From NCBI GenBank assembly GCA_963921825.1, contig OY997593.1:70736513-70800512 (forward strand): 64,000 nucleotides of DNA. The letters run 5' to 3'. This document shows, in pieces, positions 54,240 through 64,000 of this stretch. The notes beneath the pieces are model-generated. The model ran no database searches. It was given only the letters and a program-made list of their open reading frames with translations, and was not told where the DNA came from. The DNA comes from Erodium maritimum. Its lineage: Eukaryota > Streptophyta > Magnoliopsida > Geraniales > Geraniaceae. Position 1 is the stretch's first letter, and each line of letters begins with the position of its first letter. The position numbers were made by a program, and so were the translations under genes.

Positions 54240-56386
54240 TAGGAAAACAGAGAAAAAAAACCTTTTTTTCTCTAAACTCTCTCAGCCGCCACAACAGTCG
54301 CCGTCACACCTTTACTTGTCATCTCTACCGGCGATGTCCGCCGGCTCCGGCCATGGATATTGCTGGTAGACCCTTCCCCTTCCCTTCTTCTTCCCTACCC
54401 CCTTACCTTCTTCGTGTTTGTCTTCGACCTCCTTTTTTTTCCAGATCTGTTTCTTCCTTCGTAGTGTTCTTGGTGTATGCTCGGGTCCTTTGCTCTCTGT
54501 TCAGATGCTACTTGGGGACGTCTACCTGCTCGATTTGGTTGTTGCTCTCCGAGTTCCTCCTGGCCTCATCTCCTTCGCGATCCCTTTGTGCCTTACCGGA
54601 GCTTCTCGTGACGTGGTCTGCTCGTGCCGTGGTCTGAGCCCGCGCTCGCGTCCTCGTCCAGCAGTAGGTCGTGGCCTGCTCCGGTGGTGTCTGCTTCACA
54701 CCTCCTGCGTTTCTGGTCGGCGTGGGGAAGAATGGTAGGGGCGGCGGGTTTGGCGACTCGGGCTCGTCTGGTTTAAACCGGGTAGGGTATTTTGTGGGTA
54801 GGTCAGGTCTGTGGGTTTGGTTCCGGGTCGGCTACATCGGGTCGGACAGAACCGAGCCGACTGAACCGGGTAGGCTGAATCGGGTCGGGAAGAACCGGGT
54901 CTGACAGTTTCGGGCTGTGCTGATTCGGGTGGATCAGGGTCCATTTCAAGGGCTGCACGTTCAGCTCCTTCCACTCGGCGCTTCTCTTTTCGTTGTGTTA
55001 CCTTTTCTGCTTCTCGGGAACTTTGTTTGTGGGAGTTCAAGCTCGCTCGTCATATTTGGTTTATGGATCTGGTTTTGGACTCTTTTTGAGTTTGGCTTCT
55101 CTCGAGCTCGGTATTATTACAGGCCTTCTCCTTCGGGTCCTCGTTTGGTGTTGACCGACGAGGGGTTATCAGTTTTGGTATCGGAACGCTCAGCTCGAGT
55201 TCCAATCTCGGATCCCCAGCTAGTGGAGGGGCAATCTTCGGTCGGCAGTGTGGGCTCAGGCTGGATTCGGACCGACCTCGGGTTGGAGACAGGTGCGGTT
55301 GGTGGCTGCTGCTGGTGTGCGCTGATTCAGTTTCTCCTCAGCTCGGGAGTTGGTGCTGTTCTAGACTTTAGTGGGAGGTCTTTCTCCATCCTTTGGTGAA
55401 GATTGGAGTAGGTCGGTTCATCAACTGTCTCCTGTTTGGTTGTGGTGATGGGGCTTGATTGGTAGAGGTTTGGTTGCTCGTGGGAGGCTTTCCTTGCTAG
55501 GATTGTTGCGGCTTCCCTTTATTTTCTGCTCGCTGGTAAAGCTCTTGGCATCGTAGTGGTTACTAGCTTTTCACGACAACCTCTTGTGCTCTGAGGTATC
55601 CCCTGACTGTTCTTTAGTCCGTATTTATGATCGGTAGAAATATCGGTCTTCTCCTTTGAGTATCTCGGTGTTGGCCAGAATTTAGGAAGGACTGAGCATT
55701 TTATCCGGTCTAGGGTATCTAGTATGATGGGTTTTCCTCTGAGGTCTGCTCTTTTTTCTCGCCTTGTCTGGTTAGATTGCTTCCCCCTGTTCTTCTTGCT
55801 TTACTTTGCGTATTGGTTTCGCTTCACCTCGACCCGGGCGTGGGTCGAGTTCGTCGGTTCAAAGGTGTTGGCCGCCGGCAATTTCATTGGGCATTGTCTG
55901 CCCTCTTCAGAAGCCCTGCGCTTAGTTTAGTAAGTCCAATTGGGTTTGACTCTAGGTATCCTCTCGCAGAGAGTTGCTAGCCGAGTCACTTGGAAGTTGT
56001 TTCTTTTCCTGCTTGGCTTGATTTTAAAAGATTAGACAGTTGTTGTCGTGCTTTTCTGGGCTTCATGGTTGTCATATTTGGGTGTTAGATCCTTTCTTTA
56101 TTTGCTTGTTAGCTTCAGGGTTTGTGTACCCTTTCATTGTTTCAGGGTCTGCGTACCCATTCATTCCCCCATGTGTGTGGGGCTTCTTGTTACAGGGTCT
56201 GCATACCCAATCATTTCCCCGAAGTGGGCTTTCTTCATGTTTCAGGGTCTGCGTACCCAGTCATTTCCCCGGTGTGGGGTTTCTTGAGGTTCCGAAAGGA
56301 ATGCTCTTTCATGTTTCATTTCCACCCATCGCATTCTTTGTTTCAAAGAATCGGTGTTTTAATATATGCATTGATGATCAAAAAAG
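54240..56386 (+). mobile_element. Noncoding retroposon X(+), about 2.1 kb
   Basis: It has a GC-rich leader (CTCTCTCAGCCGCCAC), a TG-rich middle with GGTGTTGGCCGCCGGC (55865), and ends near 56386 with ATGATCAAAAAA. The middle and 3' part match the minus-strand element at 57205-59085. Four GGGTYTGYGTACCC-type words lie at 56118-56260. No reverse transcriptase or ORF1 domain is seen. Confidence 0.6.
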
Positions 56387-56389
56387 AGA

Positions 56390-57204
56390 GAAGGGAAGGG
56401 GGTCTGAGAGAGGCGGTTAGGGTTTTTTCGAAGAAGAGAGCGTTTTTGTCTTTTGTTTGTCTACTATTGTTTTCTAATAGATCAGTTTTTGAGACAAAAG
56501 ATCATCATAACATGTTTATGTAATATTCTTATTATATTTGTCATAAATAGTGTACATGTGGAGTATAATAGCTCCAACCTGACTGCAATCAGAAATCTTG
56601 AGTCCCCACCCAACATGTTACAATCAGATCAAGACGGTTAGATTTGGGAGATTTTATCAACCCTGTCCAAAAACAAACATTTTGAACAGATTTTATATTC
56701 TTTCTACATCCAAGTCAGTTGAAATAATATATACATCCAGATTCTAAATTCTAAAACCAAATCCCAAAAAGTACCATAGCAACATATGCTACAATGAAGA
56801 ATATCCTAAATCAAAACAAAAACAGTATATTCTATTTATATTTAGAAGTTGTTTATGTTTCAGACACATATGTCAAATCACTTGTTTGTTTCAAATGGAG
56901 GATTCCGGTCGCTATCTTAGTTTATATAAAGTTTTATTGTATAGTTTGATTTGATTGAATGAATACATACACCTTTACTAAAAAAACAGTTTAAAGAAGT
57001 CTGGTTTCACAAAACACAACAATAGGAGAATAAGATTACGATCTCTGCGCACGGATAAGGTCAGTCCAGCCACCCAATCGAGCTTGGTATCTCCCATACA
57101 AAGTAAGAACATTAAATTGTATTCATCTATCATAGACATACATAGACTAAAACTTGTTTATCGAACTAATCAAGCATTTGAATTTGATTCTCTATCCTTC
57201 AACT
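56390..57204. other. Spacer between two opposed retroposons
   Basis: Starts with a purine-rich piece containing GGCGGTTAGGGTTTTTTCG, which may be the 5' end of another minus-strand retroposon. The remainder is AT-rich with no frame or repeat worth naming. Confidence 0.3.
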
Positions 57205-59085
57205 TTTTTTTTATGGGCGAAAACATATTTAAATTAACCTCTTCTGAGGGAGAAAAGGTTACACAAAAAAAACAATCTTCCTAAAGATTGCAAAGGACCA
57301 AAGTAAAAATACACAGACCCAGGAGCCAAAGTAAGGGTACACAGACCCAAGAGCCAAGAATAGGTACACAGACCCAGAGTCAAAGAAAGGGTACACCGAC
57401 CCAACAGTCCCACCGCGGGGAAGACCAACAATAGACAAGAGAGGGTACACAGACCCCAAAGTAAAGAGAGGGCACGCAGACCCGTAAGAAGAGCAAGGGT
57501 ACACAGACCCGGAAGCTAAGAAAGGGCACCCAGACCCAGAGGCTAAGCAAGGGTACGCAGACCCAAAAGTAAAGAAAGGGTAAGCAACCGAAAAGATAAA
57601 AAGGTCCTAACACCCAAATTTTACAGCCATAAAGCGCTCCAAAAAAAGAAAGGTCTATAACCATAATTTACCAACCATTAAGCGCAAGATATACTGAAAT
57701 ATAACAAAAAACAAACAGCCTAAGCTAGTAACACCCCGTCTCATTAGAATCATCATCCAGTCACACAGACTGGAAGACAAACACTAACACATCGACGGTC
57801 AACACCGAAAGCGATAAAAACAGTCCTGATGGGTAATACCCATTGGAACACATAAACCCCTTAAAACGAATCGAGTAAGAATAAAACTGAAAGGCACAGA
57901 GGCCTAGAACCTCACCGGCGGCCAACACCTTAAACCGGCGATACCTAACCACAAAGTGGAAGGAAGCATATGCATATCAAACTGCAAACGGTAAAGGGGT
58001 AAAGCGGGGATACAAAACTTAACCTGCAGAGAAGGAAATACCAGTATAAGTACCACGATGCAACACTAGACCCACGACGATCCTCATCCAGGAGGCTGAA
58101 GAAGCGCGTCCCACGACTGGATCTGAAGCGAAACACCAGGCAAGCAGACGAACCACCAAAAGCAGGGAGAACAGCTCCGCAACGATCCTCACCCGGGAGG
58201 ATGAAGAAGTGCGTCCCACGACCAGATCCGGTACCAACAACCTCTAATGATCCGAAAGACGCACCGCAAAAGAGTCCGAGAGAGATGGAACAGACAAGGA
58301 GCCCGTGCTCAGCCCTCCAAAACCTAAATCGGGCAACCCCGAGAAGGTTCAAAGAGGAGGACCGGTATTTCTACCCAGAACGAGCTCCGAGTCCGGCGAG
58401 CAGTCAGGCCCAGACCAATCATGCCCACAGGCCCAGACCAGATAGGCCCAGGCCACACAGGCCCAGGCCACACAGGCCCAGGCCACACAGGCCTAGGCCT
58501 TACTGGCCCAGACCCGGCACAACCCAGCAGCCCGACCCGGCCCGCCCAGAAACCAGACCCGGACCGAACCCTACCCGGTTCATGGCCCGAGTAGAAGGTC
58601 TGGCCCGGGCCGTCACCCGCCGCCAACTTCAGATCTGAGCTCAGGCGATGTCGCCGACCATCACAGCAGACGCCAAGCTTCCGCAGACCAGACGGGAGAA
58701 CTTCAGCAGCTCCCGAGCCAGCAGCACGACGCCGGCGAGCAAGAGGAACAGCGCCGCTGGCGCCATCTGCAGAGCACCACTGACTGAGCAGCAAACACGA
58801 GCTTTCCCGAAGGCCGGCCAGGAGCGGTGATCTGGCGAGCTCCCCCACCTTCCTAGACGGACAGAACGCCGGAGGAGGCCGAGGCCAAACCAGATATGCC
58901 GCGAGGAGCACTGAAAAGGAGCAGGGAATAGGGGAGGGGGAAAGGAAACGCGAAAGCAGAGGGAAGCAGAGGAAGGGTAGCAGAGTTCCCCACCGGCGAC
59001 ATCAAAGGCCGGAGCCGATGACGGCGCCGGTGAGAAGGAAGGTTGCAACGGTGGCGGCTAGGGTTGAGCTTCAGGGGAGATTGAG
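57205..59085 (-). mobile_element. Noncoding retroposon X(-), about 1.9 kb, with a minisatellite
   Basis: Minus-strand 5' end near 59080 (CAACCCTAGCCGCCACCG), 3' end with poly(A) seen as T's at 57204-57212. Shared landmark AAGGTGTTGGCCGCCGG (57934-57918 minus). Contains an array of CAGGCCCAGGCCACA 15 bp repeats at 58436-58500 and the 27 bp minisatellite at 57307-57592. Frames of 195, 145 and 135 codons overlap on both strands without a domain and are not called genes. Confidence 0.6.
57307..57592. repeat. Minisatellite of nine to ten 27 bp units with core GGGTACACAGACCC
   Basis: Units read AGGGTACACAGACCC followed by a variable AGRGGCTAAGCA-like spacer. The core is a near-palindrome (GGGT...ACCC). 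Variants include GGGCACGCAGACCC and GGGTACACCGACCC. The fourth unit has a longer insertion. The plus-oriented relative at 56118-56260 has only four looser units. Confidence 0.85.
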
Positions 59086-59765
59086 CTTTCGGTGATATTA
59101 TGTTCTATTTGCTTCGAACACCAACTCTTGTTGACCCTCTATCTACTCATTCATTAATCTTATGTACAACAACAATTACTAGTTTGATAGTTTTTTTTTT
59201 GATAAACGAGTAGAATATTATTCCAGGTACTAAAAGAAAAGTACAGTTAATAAAAGAGAGACTAAGCTCATTCCTAGATAAAAAAAAACAATAAAAACAG
59301 TTACTTGGTAAACAAGTAAACAACGAGAAATAACAAGCAAAAACGATAAGGATTGTCTTGCTATTATCTGTCATAGGAGTCCAAATCCCTACCACCCTCA
59401 TCAAGCTACACGGTAAAAACGATAGTTGTTGTAGTTGCAATAAAACTTCAGAGAAATGAATGCAGATTTTCTTCTCTGAGCGTGTGCCATATATCAACCA
59501 GAACCCCCACACACCAACAAAACCACAACGACTGAAAAAGGCATTAGAATCAATGCCCTTTCACTTTTACAACCTGTCAATAAAACCAGAAACACACTCT
59601 ATACTCCTTTAGTACTCTCTTGCTTTTATGTAAACCAGTGAAACCCTAATCTTAGTACATATAAACTGATAAAAAAGAACAAGAAAGATATATAAATCCA
59701 TAAGCTATGACAACCCTTTCGCCTTTGTTGCTCACTACAAGAAACCAAGTATTAAAACCAGTTCC
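59086..59765. other. Spacer downstream of the F-box pseudogene
   Basis: AT-rich. No frame with a domain; probable former 3' untranslated region of the F-box gene at 59560-59765. Nothing else seen. Confidence 0.35.
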
Positions 59766-60938
59766 TCATAGTAAAACCAGGCTCTCATTGTAAAAACAAC
59801 CGTTGTAGATGTTTCCAAAAGCCGAGAGAAGAAATTTAGTTTTCTTGTTCTCGGGATCGTACAAGACAAAGACTTTCCCTATCTCACCATCCCGAACCAC
59901 TATAAGTACTTTGCCATTCTCCCAAAGTAGCAACAAGTCCGACCAAGGGATGAGATATGGCTTGTCAAGAGGCAGGCCGATACAGAACAATTTAGTCCAA
60001 GATTCAGTCACACCGTACTCTTTCATTGACCAAACTGTACAAACATCGCCTCGAAGCTCCTTATTCCTCAACATTGCCACGGATAACAACCCGTTGATCG
60101 AAAACATCTTGTTGTATCCACGACAACCATTATTAGCTTCCTCGTAATGATCATCACCATCGACCTCCTCGAGTTCTTCACCTTCTTCACCACCGGGCAC
60201 CGACATTTCACGGAAAACCTCACCGGAGAAGTTGAAGGACAAGATGATATAATTTGGGAAACGCTCAGGGACAAGACAATGGAGACTCCCATGGAGATAA
60301 ACACAAAAGACAATGATCTTCAACATATATAAGGGTCGCATTGGAGGGCTCAAGCTCCTCCAAACACCCTTTCTCAGATCGAAAATCTCCGACGCAACGG
60401 GAACCATTTGACATCAGATTCAAAATCAAGGGGGTACACAATTCTCAGAACCTTGTAATCATTACTATCGTAGTCAAATCCAAACCCTAATAGATACGAT
60501 AGGTCAGAAGCTGAAGAGTGAGGCGGGAGCTGAACTAATTTTCTGATACTAGGGTTCCAAATCAGGAAGCTATCAACCGTACTATCGACATTGCCGTCAG
60601 GCACATGAAGTTCGTGAAAACAAACCAAGCCATTACAGGAGCCGACCATTTCGAAACCTGACCTCCGCAGCGGTTCGGGTACATCGTTGTGTTCATGGGA
60701 CACCACGAACGACTCGTCGTGGAGGCTGAAGGTGTACAGATGGGTGCTGGTGTCCCACCGGTGAACGAGCACGCGGCGGTTCACGGTGGTCTGGTTTAGG
60801 GTTTGGGTGGTGTGATCGGAGACGAAGTTAGGGCAAGAGATGAGAGAGTACCATGTTTTGCACTCTGCACCGTAAGATCGACTTCTTGGTGAGTACTTGA
60901 GACCAGATATCTGGAGGAAGAAGATCATCGTCTGCCAT
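59766..60938 (-). pseudogene. F-box protein (F-box-associated domain type), frameshifted
   Basis: Translation from the ATG at 60938 gives MADDDLLPPDIWSQVLTKK and SILRCR, the first half of an F-box. The frame is then lost near 60865; CKTWYSLISCPNFVSDH, the second half, continues in another frame. That frame holds the typical F-box-associated segment GSCNGLVCFHE...FLIWNPSIRKLVQLPP...GFGFDYDSNDYKVLRIV. A second shift near 60410 leads to VPVASEIFDLRKGVWRSL and on to YDPENKKTKF, ending at 59766. F-box proteins are SCF ubiquitin-ligase subunits that choose substrates. With two frameshifts, one inside the F-box, this copy cannot make the full protein unless the shifts are sequence errors. Summed length would be near 390 residues, normal for the family. 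Confidence 0.85.
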
Positions 60939-61038
60939 TGCTTCGCCTCTCTTTCTTCTGCGCCGTGGTGTAAAGGTGTCGCTTGTAAATTGTAGGTCTT
61001 CTACGAAAACGAAGGAGTTCCGAAATTATGTATACTAA

Positions 61039-61069
61039 CTAGGTCGGTGCACCGCGCGTTGCGCGGTGC
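61039..61069 (-). mobile_element. Helitron 3' terminus
   Basis: On the minus strand a perfect 9 bp stem (GCACCGCGC, loop AAC, GCGCGGTGC; 61069-61049) is followed by six bases and CTAG (61042-61039), and the next base is T. A GC hairpin about 10 bases before a CTRR end, inserted before T, is the hallmark of Helitrons. The body would extend to the right of 61069; its TC 5' end was not located in the window. Confidence 0.75.
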
Positions 61070-61585
61070 TACCCGTAACGCTTTATTAATATAAAGATTC
61101 AGTTCTTCGTACGAAAATCAATACTCAAACGATAATTAGCAGTTTATAGTAATTGTCTTTGTCATGAATTATATATACACGCCACAACAGTGCTCAACCA
61201 TCAGATAAATTCGACGGTACTGCTTGTAACATGTTACGATCAAACAACACGATTCAATATAGTGTACCCAATTTTCGAGATCATGACCAAATATCTAAAA
61301 TATCTATGATGTGAATGTCATAATCAGAACTAATATATATTTTATTTGTATTTTTCCTAGACAAACCAACATAACAAAAAATCATCAAGAACTCTTATAC
61401 ATAATTTGGTTCTGCATAGAGTAACCAACTGAACTCATTATATTTCCATAATTTTTCATGACATGTAATGGATGAAGACAAGTACCAGAATATAAATAAG
61501 TTTTTTTCACTTAGAATTTAGATCTGCCTTCTCCTTGGCAAAACCAATGTCATATAGGGAAAAGACAATGGAACTTTGTGAATAA

Positions 61586-62140
61586 GATATTTTGCCAAAT
61601 ACTTTAACCCAATTTATGATGTTTTGATGTACTTTATTAATATAAGATATTTGTCAGATACTTTAACCCAATTTTCGATGCTTTGATGCATGTTATTAAT
61701 TGTAAGTTTGTTTGATAATATACCACTCAATCTAGCGTTTGTATAGTAGCTGGCTTTTGAGGACAATACCTCTCCCGATACTCATTATGATTGGTTGAGG
61801 TATTGCTATTAATTATTTTCAAGTTTTCTAAGGTATAAAATGAAATCTATCCTAACAGTAATACTCCAGACTGAGCCTTAGAAGGAAATACCTCAATCGA
61901 ACTCATCTTGAGTCTTCACACAAGATGGAATTATGTGTACTTGAGGTGGGATACGCGCTTGTTAAAACTGTTGTCTCCACACACTTCTAAAGATTAAATA
62001 TGTATACTTGAGATGGGTAAACGCATTTGAGTGCATTTGAGGCTTGGCCTGTAACAAATAGGAAGGAAAAGATGAAATATGTATACTCGAGGCGAGTATG
62101 CACATTTGAGTGCATTTGAGTCTTGACATATAAGAAACCG
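61586..62140. repeat. Two small tandem repeat sets inside the putative Helitron
   Basis: A roughly 62 bp unit occurs twice at about 61586-61705 (ATACTTTAACCCAATTTWYGAT in both). A unit of about 70 bp occurs about three times at 61935-62140 (TGTATACTTGAGATGGGTAA, then CATTTGAGTGCATTTGAG). No coding signal. Confidence 0.6.
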
Positions 62141-62203
62141 AAATAAAATTTTGTGGTTATTGCCCCTGCCTATAGACAATTCATTGCCCCTACCTCTAAT
62201 CAG

Positions 62204-62545
62204 TTAGGAATAAAAGATGATATTTTCACCATATTTTTGCACAGCAACAATCAATTTCACATCCTCTACTTTATTCCATGGCTTTCTTTTCCATCGTGGA
62301 GGCATATCGGTACCTATTGCTTCACAAGCATCTACACCTTTCATAGATGTCAGTGCATGAACTTGTTGCTTTTGAATACAATTTATCCCTTGCATTAAAC
62401 ATGGGGTTTACGAATTTTCAGGCAGGGCATTGGATGTATGTCCATTTGGTATGTTTATCGTCAACATGGCCTCCACCATTGTCCAACTGGATTTACCAGA
62501 GTCACTTGAACTACATTCCAATATATTAGTGTCATAGCCACATGT
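62204..62545 (-). pseudogene. Decayed fragment of a MYB-like gene (DRMY1/DP1-like)
   Basis: One minus-strand frame reads SSWTMVEAMLTINIPNGHTS...ALPENS, then a TAA (62410-62408), and continues in the same frame QGINCIQKQQVHALTSMKG...TDMPPRWKRKPWNKVEDVKL and IVAVQKYGE before losing similarity and stopping. The last part is the start of a single Myb/SANT repeat of the KRKPW..EDL.LI.AVQK.GEGNW type found in plant DRMY1-like proteins (from memory). The second and third Myb helices are missing. The in-frame stop and the truncation mark it as a fragment. Confidence 0.55.
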
Positions 62546-62559
62546 CCAGGTTACTGTCA

Positions 62560-64000
62560 TATGCAGAAAAAAATTCATCAAAAATAGTTATGAATGGCAA
62601 AATTCAAAGGTCAAAGCAAGTAAACCATCATTCTATCAAAACCATTCATGATACAGAAGGTCTAAGATTTTTAGAATTTAAGAAAACCGATGGTATTTGA
62701 AGGAACACAACCTACATGAAAGTTCAAGGAAAGATTACGTAGTAGATCGTCAATAAGAAAATCAAATTAAACGATGATGAACCAATGCAAAAAGGGCTCA
62801 GGGAAAAATTGCTTGTACAACATATATTTAGGAGTATAGAGTTGAGGATTGAAAATTTCATCCATTCAAAATTGACACTAACCGTTAAGAATTGATGAGA
62901 TCGGCAATATACGGAGAGGATAGAAATCGGGCGACGATCGATAATATGCAGCTAGGTTAAGAGACATTCAGTGTGTAATACAAAACATAACCACTGGGTA
63001 GCAATACAAATAATAAGAAGATTAGATGGGAAAACCACAAACCAGATAAAGTGCCTAGCAGCAAAGGAACACACAAAACACTCAATCATTTTAAGCAAAG
63101 GGATTTTCCTTCAAAAGTATCGATTTAAGTTCCCAATTGTAATTCTCAACCTGATTTATATACATTTCAATTTAAGAAATCGGCACCAATAACCAAAAAA
63201 GATCAATTGAGAAATATTATTAAACCGAAGAAGAAGGATACCCAAACATAAACTTGGAAAATACACACCTTGATCAACTTGCTGAAACAGAAACAGAAAC
63301 CAAGCGCGGCCCTGAACAATGAAAAACAAAACCAAATACATCCAAATGAGGAATTGAAAGAATAATAAGTTGATGAATAATGGATCGGTACTTGGTATGT
63401 ATGTGGTATTTTGTAATGATCCCGGCCAGACTTTAGATCAGGTTAATGTACTTTAGAGTGAGCAAACCTGGTTCACCCCATGAGAAAAGCGTTTGGACTT
63501 CTTCCCTATGATGACCTGCAAGAGTAAAAGCTATAATTTCCTAATTCTAATACTAAATGCTAATACAATTGTTCTCTCCTTTATTTCCATTCCAATCGCT
63601 TCTGTAAATACCAGATAGTTAGGCTAACAATAGGAAATGCAAATGGTCGGAGATAATATCTCCTAAATGCAATTCAAACTACCAGATAAGAATAGAATCC
63701 AAAGTGAACTTGAAAAATAAGGAGCATGAACAAAATACTGGCACACATTGATCATATCGTGGTGTATGAACAAAAAAAAACTGAAACAAAAATAGAACAC
63801 CACCACAAACAGTAACTAAAGTAACAAAAAAAATGTATACCTTTCGTAAGGAAGTAGCTTCAATTCATTAATCAAATCTCCACACAAATCTTGAACATGG
63901 AAACATACAAAACCATTCGGGGTTGTTTGATCAACACCTAATCAATTCAAGAAAGAAAAGTAATTAATTGGATAGCAATAATATCAAAATCAAATAAATT
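62560..64000 (-). other. Right end: possible minus-strand exon fragments, otherwise empty
   Basis: Segment 63937-63841 is bounded by a possible acceptor (GATTAG/GTG) and donor (AAAG/GTATAC) and has one open phase, VDQTTPNGFVCFHVQDLCGD followed by LINELKLLPYE. Segment 63518-63472 has similar signals but stays open only in a phase that does not fit the first. I do not recognise the product. These may be pieces of a gene beyond the edge or captured fragments. The rest is AT-rich with nothing seen. Confidence 0.2.

Noticed and set aside
63472..63518. Short possible exon with acceptor and donor (VIIGKKSKRFSHGVNQ)
   Set aside because: Its open phase does not match the candidate exon at 63841-63937, and I recognise no family; kept only as a remark.

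Overview
The window is nuclear DNA from a flowering plant, most likely a eudicot. It has intron-rich genes with plant-only families (an HKT sodium transporter, HSP70-17, calnexin with a plant-type tail, a Mutator-derived SWIM protein, an F-box gene) in AT-rich DNA packed with LINE-type retroposons, LTR relics, Mutator-type MITEs and a Helitron end. I see no rRNA, tRNA or CRISPR array. Species was not determined.

Left part (1-16.7 kb): an HKT locus. A complete four-exon HKT gene lies at 9845-14887 (+). The last two exons of a second, upstream HKT copy lie at 2739-3956 (+); any 5' exons would lie beyond the window edge. Transposons fill the spaces: a 1 kb Mutator-type element with an AT-rich core (1123-2128), a 302 bp MITE (3239-3540), LINE-family pieces (2150-2690, 6420-7120, 7560-9530, 15.2-16.2 kb), a 1.07 kb retroposon inside HKT intron 3 with a perfect 21 bp target duplication, and a short copia-type LTR at 16532-16714.

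Middle part (16.9-30.9 kb): two minus-strand genes. HSP70-17 (ER-lumen HSP110/GRP170-type chaperone, 14 coding exons, ends in HDEL, 16983-22961) has an exact ER-stress element about 590 bp upstream of its ATG. The next gene is a Mutator-transposase-derived SWIM zinc-finger protein (24961-29103, five exons). The upstream block of HSP70-17 (promoter, 5' leader and leader intron, 22991-23539) is repeated in the same orientation upstream of the SWIM gene (29739-30265), but the copy stops about a dozen bases short of the ER-stress element.

Transposon-rich part (31-59 kb): three very long solo-LTR-like elements of one superfamily (32747-35549, 36926-40245, 48782-51632), each with TG...CA ends and a perfect 5 bp target duplication; a Myb/SANT-like ORF from a probable Harbinger-class element; LINE ORF1 remains with a zinc knuckle; and GC-rich noncoding retroposons, two carrying a minisatellite based on GGGTACACAGACCC. 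The calnexin gene (43093-45970, minus, six exons) sits between the LTR elements.

Right part (59-64 kb): a frameshifted F-box pseudogene (59766-60938, minus), then a Helitron 3' terminus (61039) followed by DNA holding a decayed MYB-like gene fragment. HSP70-17 and calnexin both act in ER protein folding, but whether their closeness (about 20 kb) means anything is unknown.
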